A stretch of 64,000 nucleotides of DNA from Ectobacillus antri (GTDB taxonomy: Bacteria > Bacillota > Bacilli > Bacillales > Bacillaceae_G), in assembly GCF_003852715.1 (NCBI RefSeq), contig NZ_RIAV01000003.1:186001-250000 (forward strand), read 5' to 3'. Position numbers and translations under genes: made by a program. Numbering within the stretch: position 1 is the first letter of the stretch; every line of letters begins with the position of its first letter. Under the pieces are notes generated by a model. The model saw only the letters and a list, made by a program, of their open reading frames with translations. It made no database searches and was not told where the DNA came from. This document shows positions 33,838 through 42,812 of the stretch, one piece after another.

Positions 33838-36800
33838 GTGAACCAGCTATTTTTATTCGACGGTTTAACTGAAAAGCTTGTTGCGGTTAGCAGTAATGAT
33901 GGGAACATGATGCCTTTTTATGATGATAAACATGTGGAGCAGCTAAATCGTGACTTCACGTTCACATTTTCTGTGCCTGCTGATCATGCTGATGCCATCT
34001 ATGTAAAACGAGGTAACATTGCAGGATTTCTTGATTTGGATGGTAACTTGCAAGCTTTTACGATTTACAATACGGAAGAGTTTCATGATGGAGATACTTT
34101 TACCAAAACAGCTTCATGTGAACATGTAAGCTATGAATTGCTTGACGATATCGTTGAGGATAAACGAACAGTGAATGGTACAGCATTACATGCTGTAACG
34201 GATGCACTTTCGAAGAGTCGATGGCAAATTGGTACAGTGGACAGTTTAGGTACAAACAATGTGAATTTTTACTACAGCAATGCTTTAAATAATCTGCGTG
34301 AGATTGTCCGCGTATATGGAGGGGAACTCCGATTCAGATTAACATACACAGCTGGATCCATTACAGGGCGATACGTAGATTTATTAGCTAGACGCGGAGC
34401 TGATACCGGGAAGCGTTTTGAATATACTAAGGACCTTACAAGCGTCAAACGTACGGAAGATATAACATCGATCAAAACAGCTTTATATGGACGAGGTAAA
34501 TCTAGCACGATTGAAGCTACAGATGGTTATACCCGTAAAGCCACGTTTAGAGACGTTGTTTGGACTACTGTTGGTAACCCCGCTAATAAACCTGCCGGAC
34601 AAGAATGGGTAGGAGATACTAACGCTCTTGCACTTTATGGTTTGGCGAATGGAACGCGCCATCGCTACGGAATTGTTGAGTTTAACGATATAGAAGATCC
34701 TGCTGCGTTATTACAAGCAACATGGAATTACTTGCAAACGGTAAATAAACCGCGTTTAACCTACGAAGTAAATGCAATAGACCTTGAACGAGTGGCAAGC
34801 TTAAACCACGAAAAAGTACGGCTGGGAGATAACGTATTTATCATAGACAGGGAGTTTACCCCGGAACTACGAGTACAAGCACGCGTGATAGAGATACGCC
34901 GTAGCCTAACAGACCCAGCAGCTACAGAGTTTGTTTTAGGTAACTTTATCCCTATGTTGACGGATATTACTAGTCGTATTGAAGAGATTGAACAGACGAT
35001 TAATGATAGGGGTGGTGTTTGGGATGGGGTGGTTAGTCCCATTACAGATGGTGATGTTGAACCGGTAATTGCTACAACCCCTACTAACTTCACGGCTAAC
35101 GGTTTATACGAACTTATTGCGCTTAAATGGGATTTTGATAGCCGTTTAGGACTTGCAGGTTATGAAGTTTACGGCTCCCCAGTTAACAATTTTACACCGC
35201 AAGCTAGTAACTTAATTTGGAAGGGTAAGGCGGGCGGTATTACGCACAAAGCAAACCCTAACGAAACATGGTACTTTAGATTACGTAGTTTTAACACAGC
35301 AGGGCAGTACAGTGCTTATACAGCGCAAGTTACCGCTAGCACAGCTAAAATTAATGGTACGTACATTGCAGACGCTACCATCGGTAATGCACAAATAGGT
35401 AACGTTAGTGCCGATAAACTAACCGCAGGTACTATTGATGCTGTAGAAATTGATATTGTTAACATTAACGCAGATAACATTAATACGGGTTTGTTAAGCG
35501 CAGACCGTGTGCGCATTGGTGCGGGGACTACGTTTGAGAATGGTTACAACCCTGTAGAAATGGTAATTGGTAGTGCAAATATGTTAAAGGGGTGGGACTT
35601 TAGCCGTTTTAACGTAAACGATTGGCAGGTGTGGAATGCTAACACACAAGCGCCTAGCGTGCAAAATATTACTCTAGATAGCGGTGAAGTGTTGCCGTTT
35701 TTACGTGTAGCTTCTGTTGCTGGTTTGGGTGCTAGTAGTACGTTTGGTTTAGGGACTAAAAGTAGTGCGACAGGGCTTAAATTTGCTGTAATTGGTGGCG
35801 AAAAGTATACGTTATCCTTTTTAGTTGCCGTACACCCTAGCGCACAAAACGATTTAAACTATACGTATCTTATTAACGATGGGGGCACCAACCAACGCAT
35901 ACCTACTACAAGCGTAAGCGTACAAAAGGTATACGGCAGTATGACTACACCTTTTGTGCTAACTGTATACCGCTATGAATTAACCTTTACTGCTACAAGT
36001 ACATGCCCTACTGTACGCTTACTTATTGGTTCTAGGGTAAGTTTTGACTTTTCAGGTACAAACTCTTACGGGTTATTTTACGTAGCCAAAATAAAGCTAG
36101 AGCAAGGAACAAAGGCTACAGCTTGGACGCCTAATAACGATGAAATTGTAGGAGAGTTAACTGATACTAGCGGTAAAATTAATGCGGTTGTTACAAGTGA
36201 AAACGGGGCTACAGTTATTGATGGTAATAAATTAGCTACAGGTTCTATTGACGCTAACAAGTTAAAAGTTACTGCGTTTAACCTAATTAATAACCCGACT
36301 ATGACTGAGACAGTTACGGATTGGGTTGCTAGTGCAGGTACCATTACGTTAGCGGATAACCCATTAACTACGGCAGGCGGTGGCGTTTCATCTGCTGTAA
36401 AAGTAGCAAAGTTGAGCAGCACAGGCAACGGAGCTTTTAACTCAAATTTGTTTTTAGTAGATCCTAACAAAGCATATAAATTCAAAGTGGCTTTATATAA
36501 ACCTACAGGGCAGGGCGGAAGAACCTATTTCGGTATTGTGGCGTATGATAAAGACTTTGTACAGCTTACATGCGACTACTTTAACGTAAGTACTCGTACA
36601 TTAAGCGGTAGCGCGAGCTTCCCGTACTTTTGGTTTAGTAATACAGGCGATACAAACCAAACGAACGGCGTATGGCGATACATGGAAGGTTACGCATTGG
36701 GTGCAGATGCTGGCACTACTAACTTCCCGAATGGCAAAAACGTAGACAGGCACATTAAATTACCACCTAACACACGTTTTGTTTTGGTGCGTGTACTTAA

Positions 36801-38223
36801 CTACGCTAATACGGTTAACAGCGACCTTTACATGTTTTCCCCTGCCGTAACAGTAGCGGATAGCGGTAAAATATCATTCGACCAGGCAGAAGGCGGGAAA
36901 CTAAAGCTAGGACAAGCATATGGTAACGGTGAGTTAGAGGTTTATGCGGATACTGATGGCGATGGACAGCAGGAACTAGTAGGGCAGGTGAACGAAAAGG
37001 GCATATCTGGACCTACCATCACCAGCAATGACATTAGGGGCAACGTCGTTAATGTTTACCAAGGCGGGCACACAGCTATTTATGTAGACGGTACAAACGG
37101 GAATGACGCTAATGATGGCAGCACGATGGCACTTGCTAAAAAGAACTTGGTTAACGTTATTAATGGCTTACCTAAAAATCTGAACGGTCGCAATATTACC
37201 ATTTGGATTAGTAACATTAAAATATATGGCGGTATACAGATCAACGGCTTTCAAAACGGACAGTTATTGATTGCGGGTTATAACGCCCAAAAAAGTACGT
37301 TTGTAGGGTATAGCCGTGTTAGTGGATGTAGTACAAGGGTACTGTTTCAGGACATTGTATTTGAGGGTGATAATACTACCGTTGGTAATGCGCTTGTTGA
37401 CGTGTTTTTATGTACAAATGTAGAGTTCTATGCATGTAAATTGTACGGATTTAACAAGGCGCAGCACGGTATTTATTACGATCGTGCAAGTGGATTAATC
37501 GGTGAAACGCATGTATATGGCGTTGCTGACCGTGGGCTATACGTTACGTTAGGGCGTGTAGATGTTTATAACTGTTACGGGAGTGTACCCGTATCTTTTT
37601 TAGTTGATACAGGCGGGCACGTATCCGGATTTGGCACACGTTGGGGCGGTACTTTAAGCCGTACAAATAGCGGTATGCTAGGTTATCACTCTTATACTGA
37701 CAATACGTGGAAGCAGGACGTTTGGACAGTTAACCTTGGCGAGGCTACACCTGCGGTACCACCCGAACAGACAACGGTATGGAGTAGCACTTTTGGCGGT
37801 AACTACAGCTCCCAAGGCTTTTTTACAGCTAACGAGGTTAAGCAAGGCGACTATGGTTACGGTAACCGCAAAGGTTTGTGGGTGTTTGGTAACATACGCG
37901 GTACCTTGGCGGGTAAAACCATTGTTAGTGCTAAACTTACCATTACGCGCGATAGCCGTGGGGGTGCAAGTGGTGGACGTACTGCACACATTGTATGCCA
38001 CGCACAAACAGCCAACCCTAACGGCGACTTTGCGGTAACTGGCGAGGTTGCAAGTGGTGTTTTAGGTTGGGGGCAAACGTTGGTAATTGACGTTACAAGC
38101 GCTACACAAACACAAATTGCAAATGGTACGCAGCAAGGGTTTGGCGTTTATATCCCTGGCGGTGGTAGCACTGATTATATGAGTCTATCTACCAGTGCAT
38201 CATTGCAAGTCACATATAGATAG
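33838..38223 (+). CDS. Tal / tail-spike protein with receptor-binding domains
   Basis: This is a 1,461-residue multidomain protein. Residues 1-385 are the Tal/minor structural N-terminal domain (RDFTFTFSVPADHADAIYV, VKRTEDITSIKTALYGRGK, LNHEKVRLGDNVFIIDREF). A fibronectin type III domain spans about 408-500, followed by a short repeated TIGNAQIGNVSADKLTAGTI segment, carbohydrate-binding-like beta domains (about 570-780 and 815-1000), a right-handed beta-helix (about 1075-1290) and a final beta domain. The start is GTG at 33838 with GGAGGG. The later part reads with a different codon style, suggesting a modular origin. It opens the cell and binds the receptor. Confidence 0.88.
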   Translation: MNQLFLFDGLTEKLVAVSSNDGNMMPFYDDKHVEQLNRDFTFTFSVPADHADAIYVKRGNIAGFLDLDGNLQAFTIYNTEEFHDGDTFTKTASCEHVSYELLDDIVEDKRTVNGTALHAVTDALSKSRWQIGTVDSLGTNNVNFYYSNALNNLREIVRVYGGELRFRLTYTAGSITGRYVDLLARRGADTGKRFEYTKDLTSVKRTEDITSIKTALYGRGKSSTIEATDGYTRKATFRDVVWTTVGNPANKPAGQEWVGDTNALALYGLANGTRHRYGIVEFNDIEDPAALLQATWNYLQTVNKPRLTYEVNAIDLERVASLNHEKVRLGDNVFIIDREFTPELRVQARVIEIRRSLTDPAATEFVLGNFIPMLTDITSRIEEIEQTINDRGGVWDGVVSPITDGDVEPVIATTPTNFTANGLYELIALKWDFDSRLGLAGYEVYGSPVNNFTPQASNLIWKGKAGGITHKANPNETWYFRLRSFNTAGQYSAYTAQVTASTAKINGTYIADATIGNAQIGNVSADKLTAGTIDAVEIDIVNINADNINTGLLSADRVRIGAGTTFENGYNPVEMVIGSANMLKGWDFSRFNVNDWQVWNANTQAPSVQNITLDSGEVLPFLRVASVAGLGASSTFGLGTKSSATGLKFAVIGGEKYTLSFLVAVHPSAQNDLNYTYLINDGGTNQRIPTTSVSVQKVYGSMTTPFVLTVYRYELTFTATSTCPTVRLLIGSRVSFDFSGTNSYGLFYVAKIKLEQGTKATAWTPNNDEIVGELTDTSGKINAVVTSENGATVIDGNKLATGSIDANKLKVTAFNLINNPTMTETVTDWVASAGTITLADNPLTTAGGGVSSAVKVAKLSSTGNGAFNSNLFLVDPNKAYKFKVALYKPTGQGGRTYFGIVAYDKDFVQLTCDYFNVSTRTLSGSASFPYFWFSNTGDTNQTNGVWRYMEGYALGADAGTTNFPNGKNVDRHIKLPPNTRFVLVRVLNYANTVNSDLYMFSPAVTVADSGKISFDQAEGGKLKLGQAYGNGELEVYADTDGDGQQELVGQVNEKGISGPTITSNDIRGNVVNVYQGGHTAIYVDGTNGNDANDGSTMALAKKNLVNVINGLPKNLNGRNITIWISNIKIYGGIQINGFQNGQLLIAGYNAQKSTFVGYSRVSGCSTRVLFQDIVFEGDNTTVGNALVDVFLCTNVEFYACKLYGFNKAQHGIYYDRASGLIGETHVYGVADRGLYVTLGRVDVYNCYGSVPVSFLVDTGGHVSGFGTRWGGTLSRTNSGMLGYHSYTDNTWKQDVWTVNLGEATPAVPPEQTTVWSSTFGGNYSSQGFFTANEVKQGDYGYGNRKGLWVFGNIRGTLAGKTIVSAKLTITRDSRGGASGGRTAHIVCHAQTANPNGDFAVTGEVASGVLGWGQTLVIDVTSATQTQIANGTQQGFGVYIPGGGSTDYMSLSTSASLQVTYR

Positions 38224-38233
38224 GTGGGATAAC

Positions 38234-38641
38234 ATGCGAATTTGCTTAATACAAGACGGTGCAATTTTATTAGACATTAAAAATGCACTTAATGTACAAA
38301 TTACAGATTTAAACGAGTTTACTTGGCATGATGGCAGCATTTGCGGTATTGGGGAAAGTCAGGAGGTTTTGCTTTTACCCTCTACTACAGGCATAGAAGA
38401 AGATAGCTTAGAAACATTAAGGGGCCTGGCGCTAGAACACGAACTGTTTAAAGTGGTGCCGAAAGAAAGCATTTTAAGCGAAACCATTAACGGGCTACAA
38501 GCCGTGGACGACTTTACGTTACAAAACTTAACTGTAACGGACGAACGTACCGCAGGCATGCAAGTTGTAGACGAATTTATACTAGCAAAACTTACAGAGT
38601 TGGAGCAGCGCATTATACAACTAGAAGGAGGAACTGTTTAA
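38234..38641 (+). CDS. Tail protein of unknown function, 135 aa
   Basis: The ATG at 38234 behind GTGGGAT is likely; the longer frame overlaps the spike gene. The product is acidic with a C-terminal coiled region (DEFILAKLTELEQRIIQL) and shares codon style with the spike. It may be a baseplate or fibre-assembly accessory. The last base overlaps the next ATG (TAATG). Confidence 0.65.
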   Translation: MRICLIQDGAILLDIKNALNVQITDLNEFTWHDGSICGIGESQEVLLLPSTTGIEEDSLETLRGLALEHELFKVVPKESILSETINGLQAVDDFTLQNLTVTDERTAGMQVVDEFILAKLTELEQRIIQLEGGTV

Positions 38642-38850
38642 TGTTAGATGTAAGTATGTTTTATGACCCGTATTGGAATGTTCGTGATCAGAAGTATTGG
38701 TGCAAAATGGTAGGCTACGGCTTCCCGCTAACAAGCGTTAAACTAACGTTTAGGAAGATTATTGAGCAAAAACGTTGTAACACATTTGAAGCAGAGTACG
38801 CAGCATGGCAAGAAACACAAATAGAAATGCAATCAACAGAGCTTATATAG
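38641..38850 (+). CDS. XkdX-like small protein
   Basis: This 69-residue protein (MLDVSMFYDPYWNVRDQKYWC..., ending in a charged helix) fits the small XkdX-type genes between fibre and lysis genes in Bacillus phages. It contains four Trp residues and a W.V..YW pattern. Function unknown. Confidence 0.65.
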   Translation: MLDVSMFYDPYWNVRDQKYWCKMVGYGFPLTSVKLTFRKIIEQKRCNTFEAEYAAWQETQIEMQSTELI

Positions 38851-38879
38851 CTCTTTTTTTGTAGAAGGGAGCGAGGACG

Positions 38880-39113
38880 ATGCCAGAAGCAACTGGTTTG
38901 CAGCAAGAAGTACAGGTGTTGAGACAAGATATCAAAAGTTTGGAAAACCGTGTAAATGACCTATCTACACGGACAACGGTAGCAGAAAGGGACATTAAAG
39001 GCATCCAAGAAGATTTACGAGGCATTAAGAACAATACAACATGGATTCTACGTCTTATCATTGGTGGTTTGGTGATGGCAGGTCTTGGATTTGTGTTAAA
39101 AGGGGGCGTGTAA
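38880..39113 (+). CDS. XhlA-family hemolysin/holin-associated protein
   Basis: This 77-residue protein has an N-terminal coiled coil (LQQEVQVLRQDIKSLENRVNDL, RTTVAERDIKGIQEDLRGI) and one C-terminal transmembrane helix (WILRLIIGGLVMAGLGFVL). This is the XhlA layout; in PBSX, XhlA works with the holin to release endolysin. The stop overlaps the holin start (TAATGATG). Confidence 0.88.
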   Translation: MPEATGLQQEVQVLRQDIKSLENRVNDLSTRTTVAERDIKGIQEDLRGIKNNTTWILRLIIGGLVMAGLGFVLKGGV

Positions 39114-39346
39114 TGATGTTTGAACAAATGGTTTTATATCTCATCGCTGTTATTATTGGTTTGTCTCAGGTGGTGAAAGGCTTAGGATTGCAAGCTAAAT
39201 ACATTCCACTACTAAATGTAGCGCTTGGCGTATTGCTAGGCGTTTTCTTTTTGCCTGCAGATATACAAGATAACATTTTAGGTGGCATTGTAGTTGGCTT
39301 GTCAGCATCAGGTCTCTTTGACCAATCCAAAATTATTAAGAAATAA
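39113..39346 (+). CDS. Holin
   Basis: This 77-residue protein starts at tandem ATG codons (39113/39116), which could give two products of different length, a feature of dual-start holins. It has two to three transmembrane segments (MVLYLIAVIIGLSQVVKGL, YIPLLNVALGVLLGVFFL, ILGGIVVGLSASGLF) and a short charged tail. It is between XhlA and the endolysin. It forms holes in the membrane at lysis. Confidence 0.85.
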   Translation: MMFEQMVLYLIAVIIGLSQVVKGLGLQAKYIPLLNVALGVLLGVFFLPADIQDNILGGIVVGLSASGLFDQSKIIKK

Positions 39347-39359
39347 GGGGGAATGAAAC

Positions 39360-40007
39360 ATGACGTTTACAATGACATACGATAAACGTAACCGCGCTAA
39401 TTTAGATAAGTTGGCACCTAACACACGGGCAGCTGCATACAAGTGGTATGAAAAGTGTATTGAACTTCGTGCAGACATTCTAATTTACGAAACGCTGCGT
39501 ACTTTGGAAACGCAAAAGATTTATCTAGCTCGTGGTGCAACAAAAACATTAAAGTCGTATCACTTGAAAGGTCAAGCATTGGATTTTGTTCCTATTATTA
39601 ATGGAAAAGATGAATGGAGTCGCAGTGCGTACTTACAAGAGCCATATGCATCTGCCATCACATACGCAAAACAACTTGGCTTTGAGTGGGGAGGCGATTG
39701 GAAAGATTTTGTTGATCATCCGCACTTACAGTTTAATTACAAAGGCTATGGCACAGATACAGTGCTTGAGGTCGCAACAGCTACATGTGAAAGTGGAATT
39801 ATTGCTACGGTACGAGTGAAGGTAGATGTACTCAACATCAGAGCTGGAAACGGCACACAGTACCCGATTATCGCTAAGGCATACAAAGGAGAGTTATATA
39901 ACGTAACAGGAAACCTTGACGATTGGCATAAAATCATCCTAGCTAATAACGATCACCGCGATGCGTGGGTGTATGGAAACAAAGGAGCATACTTGGAATT
40001 AGTGTAG
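39360..40007 (+). CDS. Endolysin, M15 peptidase with SH3 domain
   Basis: This is a 215-residue lysin. Residues 1-135 are an M15-type (VanY/L-Ala-D-Glu) zinc peptidase with H68 and D75 (HLKGQALDF) and H122 in DHPHLQ as probable zinc ligands. Residues 148-213 are a bacterial SH3 domain (VKVDVLNIRAGNGTQYPIIA, YNVTGNLDDWHKI). It cuts peptidoglycan peptides; the SH3 domain binds the wall. The N-terminus is not a signal peptide, so export depends on the holin. Confidence 0.92.
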   Translation: MTFTMTYDKRNRANLDKLAPNTRAAAYKWYEKCIELRADILIYETLRTLETQKIYLARGATKTLKSYHLKGQALDFVPIINGKDEWSRSAYLQEPYASAITYAKQLGFEWGGDWKDFVDHPHLQFNYKGYGTDTVLEVATATCESGIIATVRVKVDVLNIRAGNGTQYPIIAKAYKGELYNVTGNLDDWHKIILANNDHRDAWVYGNKGAYLELV

Positions 40008-40014
40008 TTAACTT

Positions 40015-40043
40015 AGCCGGCACCATAGGGACCGGCTTTTTTT
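40015..40043 (+). terminator. Terminator of the late operon
   Basis: AGCCGG/CCGGCT stem then TTTTTTT. It closes the lysis module. Confidence 0.88.
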
Positions 40044-40213
40044 GTGGAAAATATTAATAAAATATTATATAATATGTAAAAAATATAAAAAGACATGCAG
40101 GATGAACCAAACATGCCCTTATATCTATCTAAATTCTATTAAAAATTAGTCATTTTGTCTAGGTTTATAGATTAGTGTTGTGGTTTCTTCTTTTGCTAGC
40201 AGGAGGTTTGCTT

Positions 40214-41176
40214 GTGGCAGGAACTTATAATATACCGTCGAAATATATAAAGAGATTAGCTTCTCGACATAATGTAAGGCATCATGGGAGAGATATTGAG
40301 GATGTGATAGCTGATCTTGTTAATCTAAAATTGCAAGATCAATTAATGTATTTGCATAATCAGTTCTTGTTTACCGATACTAATTTAACAATCTGTAAAC
40401 CAGATTCTGCATTCCCAACAAAATCAAAAGACGCTGATACATTTATAAACTCTCTCATTACCGAAAAATATATAAATATTTCGCAATTGGATACAGAATG
40501 GAAACCCCCTCTATCTAAAGAACTTCAACTCTGTGCTATTTATCGTAATGGAGAAGACGTATATTTAAAAATGGCAGAGGCAAAATATACTACTCGTAAA
40601 AATGGATGGAATTCTGAATCTGGAATGTACGCAGCTACTTCTTGCGTAGTTATTCACTTTAATGACCAAGTAGTAGAGCTTAGATGTTCATATAATGAGC
40701 GAAAGAAGTATATGGAGTTTGTTATGAAATTGTTAGGGTATGGTCAACCATACACGTGGACATATACTACTATTGTAACTAAAGATGAGGCCAAACAAAT
40801 GTGCGAACTCTTGAAGGCAGGCTTAGCATCTACCCAAATTGCAATTCCGGCTACGCTTGGGAGCATGACTTTTAATGCAAGCAGGAAGGTTGATTTGCGC
40901 AATGATGTGTGGTTTAGTAAAGTAACTGATGCTATTGAGGAATTGGGACTACCTACAAATGATACTATGGATGAAGTATGTTTTTTTGATTTTGAGGACC
41001 CTGTCACAAAAATACTTATTGAAGTCTCTTTCGAAATTAACTTAAAGAACGGTGGATTTAAATTTAAAAAGAAAGTTACGGAATCGGTATATGAACATGT
41101 GTTAGAAGCATATATTTATGTAGCTTATACCATGAAAGCAACTACTCAACAAGCAGCTGCAAGCAGTGAAGGTTAA
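40214..41176 (+). CDS. Accessory protein of unknown function, 320 aa
   Basis: The preferred start is GTG at 40214, seven bases after AGGAGG. The longer frame from 40175 would add a hydrophobic leader but has no ribosome site and contains this one. The product is a soluble alpha/beta protein. It has a His/Arg-rich start (SRHNVRHHGRDIEDVIADL), a central FLFTDTNLTICKPDS, and a C-terminal FFDFEDPVTKILIEVSFEINLK. It is AT-rich and flanked by terminators upstream. No known domain was recognised; as a post-lysis gene it is probably expressed in the lysogen. Confidence 0.7.
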   Translation: MAGTYNIPSKYIKRLASRHNVRHHGRDIEDVIADLVNLKLQDQLMYLHNQFLFTDTNLTICKPDSAFPTKSKDADTFINSLITEKYINISQLDTEWKPPLSKELQLCAIYRNGEDVYLKMAEAKYTTRKNGWNSESGMYAATSCVVIHFNDQVVELRCSYNERKKYMEFVMKLLGYGQPYTWTYTTIVTKDEAKQMCELLKAGLASTQIAIPATLGSMTFNASRKVDLRNDVWFSKVTDAIEELGLPTNDTMDEVCFFDFEDPVTKILIEVSFEINLKNGGFKFKKKVTESVYEHVLEAYIYVAYTMKATTQQAAASSEG

Positions 41177-41204
41177 CATATTTTAAGAAAGGTGGGGAAA
41201 CATT

Positions 41205-41588
41205 ATGCATGTTCCAGCTTTAAGAATTAATAGTATATTGGAAGACTGGGCTACAATAACTCCACCAATTGAAAATTTTACCGTAGAAAATGTTTTATAT
41301 GCTGCCAACTTAGATGAATCTTATTATGGAGATGTTTTTAAGTATTTAATGAGATTACAAGGATATATGCTAAATGCGGTTCAGATTGTTCTGTGTCCAA
41401 ATAACCATAAATGCCATATTTATAAGTTGGACGAACCTATTAATTATGAGGAAGTATACGAATGCTGGTGTTCTGAAGATGAATTCGAACCCGATAATGT
41501 TCTCATAGCATTTCAATTCGCTAAAGAATTTATAGATGAATGTAAAAAAAAAAGTGTCATCAACAAATCAATACTACAGTTAGTTTAA
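41205..41588 (+). CDS. Accessory protein, N-terminal half (ends after A10 run)
   Basis: The ATG at 41205 behind AAAGGTGGGG opens 127 residues: RINSILEDWATITPPIENFT, then VLYAANLDESYYGDVFKYLMRL and CPNNHKCHIYKL. An A10 run at 41544-41553 comes near the end, after which this frame gives only 12 more codons. The -1 frame is open from 41546 and carries sequence that joins the following ORF. The natural product may therefore be a 264-residue fusion. Unknown family. Confidence 0.65.
   Translation: MHVPALRINSILEDWATITPPIENFTVENVLYAANLDESYYGDVFKYLMRLQGYMLNAVQIVLCPNNHKCHIYKLDEPINYEEVYECWCSEDEFEPDNVLIAFQFAKEFIDECKKKSVINKSILQLV
41544..41553 (+). other. A10 run, possible frameshift or slippage site
   Basis: The run contains A-AAA-AAA in the zero frame, a -1 slippery heptamer, directly before AAGTGT in the new frame. 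A single extra A (genomic, transcriptional or by -1 slip) fuses 41205-41588 to 41600-41998. Confidence 0.55.
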
Positions 41589-41599
41589 ATCAAGATTCT

Positions 41600-41998
41600 A
41601 TGCAGAATGTGAAATTGTATTCTGATTTGGAACGACTTGGACTTGTTGCAAGAAATGAAAGGGGGATAATTGTAGTGGTAGACAAAAGTATTACAATACA
41701 AGGAAATGCTGGACAAAATATTATTAATACTGGCGATAATAACTCTCAGCAACTGACTATTTATCAAACAACGGATAATAAAGAGTTGGACGCTATTTTC
41801 AGTAAATTGTTAGAGGCAATCGAAACACTTTCCACTACTGATAATAGGGTAGACGATTTAGAAGCTGCTTCTAAATTAAAAGATGCGGTGGTTAATAACG
41901 AAAAAGCCCGTGCGGAAAAAATATTCGGGTGGCTATCACAAATCATTCAATCATCATCAGCGGGTCTACAGATATTTGATATTATTAGTAAAATGTAA
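41600..41998 (+). CDS. Accessory protein, C-terminal half or separate product
   Basis: The frame is open from 41546 and reads as coding before its first ATG at 41600 (LNQDSMQNVKLYSDLERLGL). A second possibility is an internal GTG at 41675, nine bases after AAAGGGGG, giving 107 residues. That part holds a Gly/Asn-rich motif ITIQGNAGQNIINTGDNNS followed by a helical region (LFSKLLEAIETL-like) and a C-terminal amphipathic end. The repeat-like GNxGQxIxxTGDNN segment recalls effector-associated sequences next to immune NTPases, but no such NTPase is here. Confidence 0.6.
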   Translation: MQNVKLYSDLERLGLVARNERGIIVVVDKSITIQGNAGQNIINTGDNNSQQLTIYQTTDNKELDAIFSKLLEAIETLSTTDNRVDDLEAASKLKDAVVNNEKARAEKIFGWLSQIIQSSSAGLQIFDIISKM

Positions 41999-42018
41999 AA
42001 AATCTTTATAAAAAGAAA

Positions 42019-42042
42019 AACCCGCCCTCAACGAGGCGGGTT
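42019..42042. terminator. Terminator of the accessory cassette
   Basis: AACCCGCC/GGCGGGTT stem flanked by A-rich sequence upstream and a moderately T-rich tail downstream; probably bidirectional. Confidence 0.75.
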
Positions 42043-42146
42043 ACTTTATTTATCATTTATAACCAATGCATTACAGTTCTAAAATAACTTGTTAGTTAAA
42101 GCGGATTTGACGTTTTGTGAAATTTTAATCCGCGGTTAGATAAATC

Positions 42147-42644
42147 TTATGCTTTTAATGCCTGTTCACTAACTTTATCTCGAACCATTTTCACGACATA
42201 ATCAAGGCTGTAATCTGGGATATTGCGGATTGTTCTTTTTTTTCCACCCAACATTCCTTTTGTTTCTAAATGTAGTATCCCTAATTCCATTTGAGCTGCT
42301 CCGAAGGGGTTTGGAGCAATATCAAAATCTACATTTTTTATTGCCTCATATTTTATTAATTCTGTTTCTGCTCCCCCGAATAAACCACCTTTCAAAGATA
42401 CGAGGATGAGATTATATTCTGCTACTACTAAAAAACCCGTTTTCATTAATTTAGGATCAGCAGTAGTAAAAGAATAAATCTTTTCACTCTCTTTCATAAT
42501 CTTTTTCAAAGCCGTTATAGCAAACTCATAAAATTTACGCTCAGTTTTGGGGAACTCTAAAGAGATTTCTTCCATCTCCTTTAATGTGACAGGATATTCA
42601 ATGATACCAAACCGCTGATTTAACTTCTTGAATTTATTCTGCAA
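42147..42644 (-). CDS. YokE-like PH-domain protein
   Basis: This 165-residue protein on the minus strand has a PH-like fold in its centre and C-terminus (FTTADPKLMKTGFLVVAEYNLILVSLKGG, LIKYEAIKNVDFDI, LGILHLETKG), the bPH/YokE pattern, after a helical N-terminus. Bacterial PH proteins bind membranes or partners; their roles are largely unknown. The start is TTG at 42644 behind AGGAGTG. It is convergent with the accessory cassette and is likely a lysogen-expressed gene. Confidence 0.75.
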   Translation of the reverse strand: MQNKFKKLNQRFGIIEYPVTLKEMEEISLEFPKTERKFYEFAITALKKIMKESEKIYSFTTADPKLMKTGFLVVAEYNLILVSLKGGLFGGAETELIKYEAIKNVDFDIAPNPFGAAQMELGILHLETKGMLGGKKRTIRNIPDYSLDYVVKMVRDKVSEQALKA

Positions 42645-42812
42645 TTAGATTCACTCCTAATTTATGTTTGATTTACGATATAATTATAGCAAATAATGAG
42701 GAAAATATTTCATAAAAATTTGTTTATTTTTAGTAGTACTAGCAACTGACAACCCCTACAGCGCATATGCTTTTGGTGAGCGAGTCACCGAAAAGCCGAT
42801 GGAGGTGGGTAC

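Noticed and set aside
40175-40213. Upstream GTG start that would give the 320-aa accessory protein a hydrophobic leader.
   Set aside because: No ribosome site precedes it and a strong AGGAGG lies inside it, correctly spaced for the GTG at 40214.
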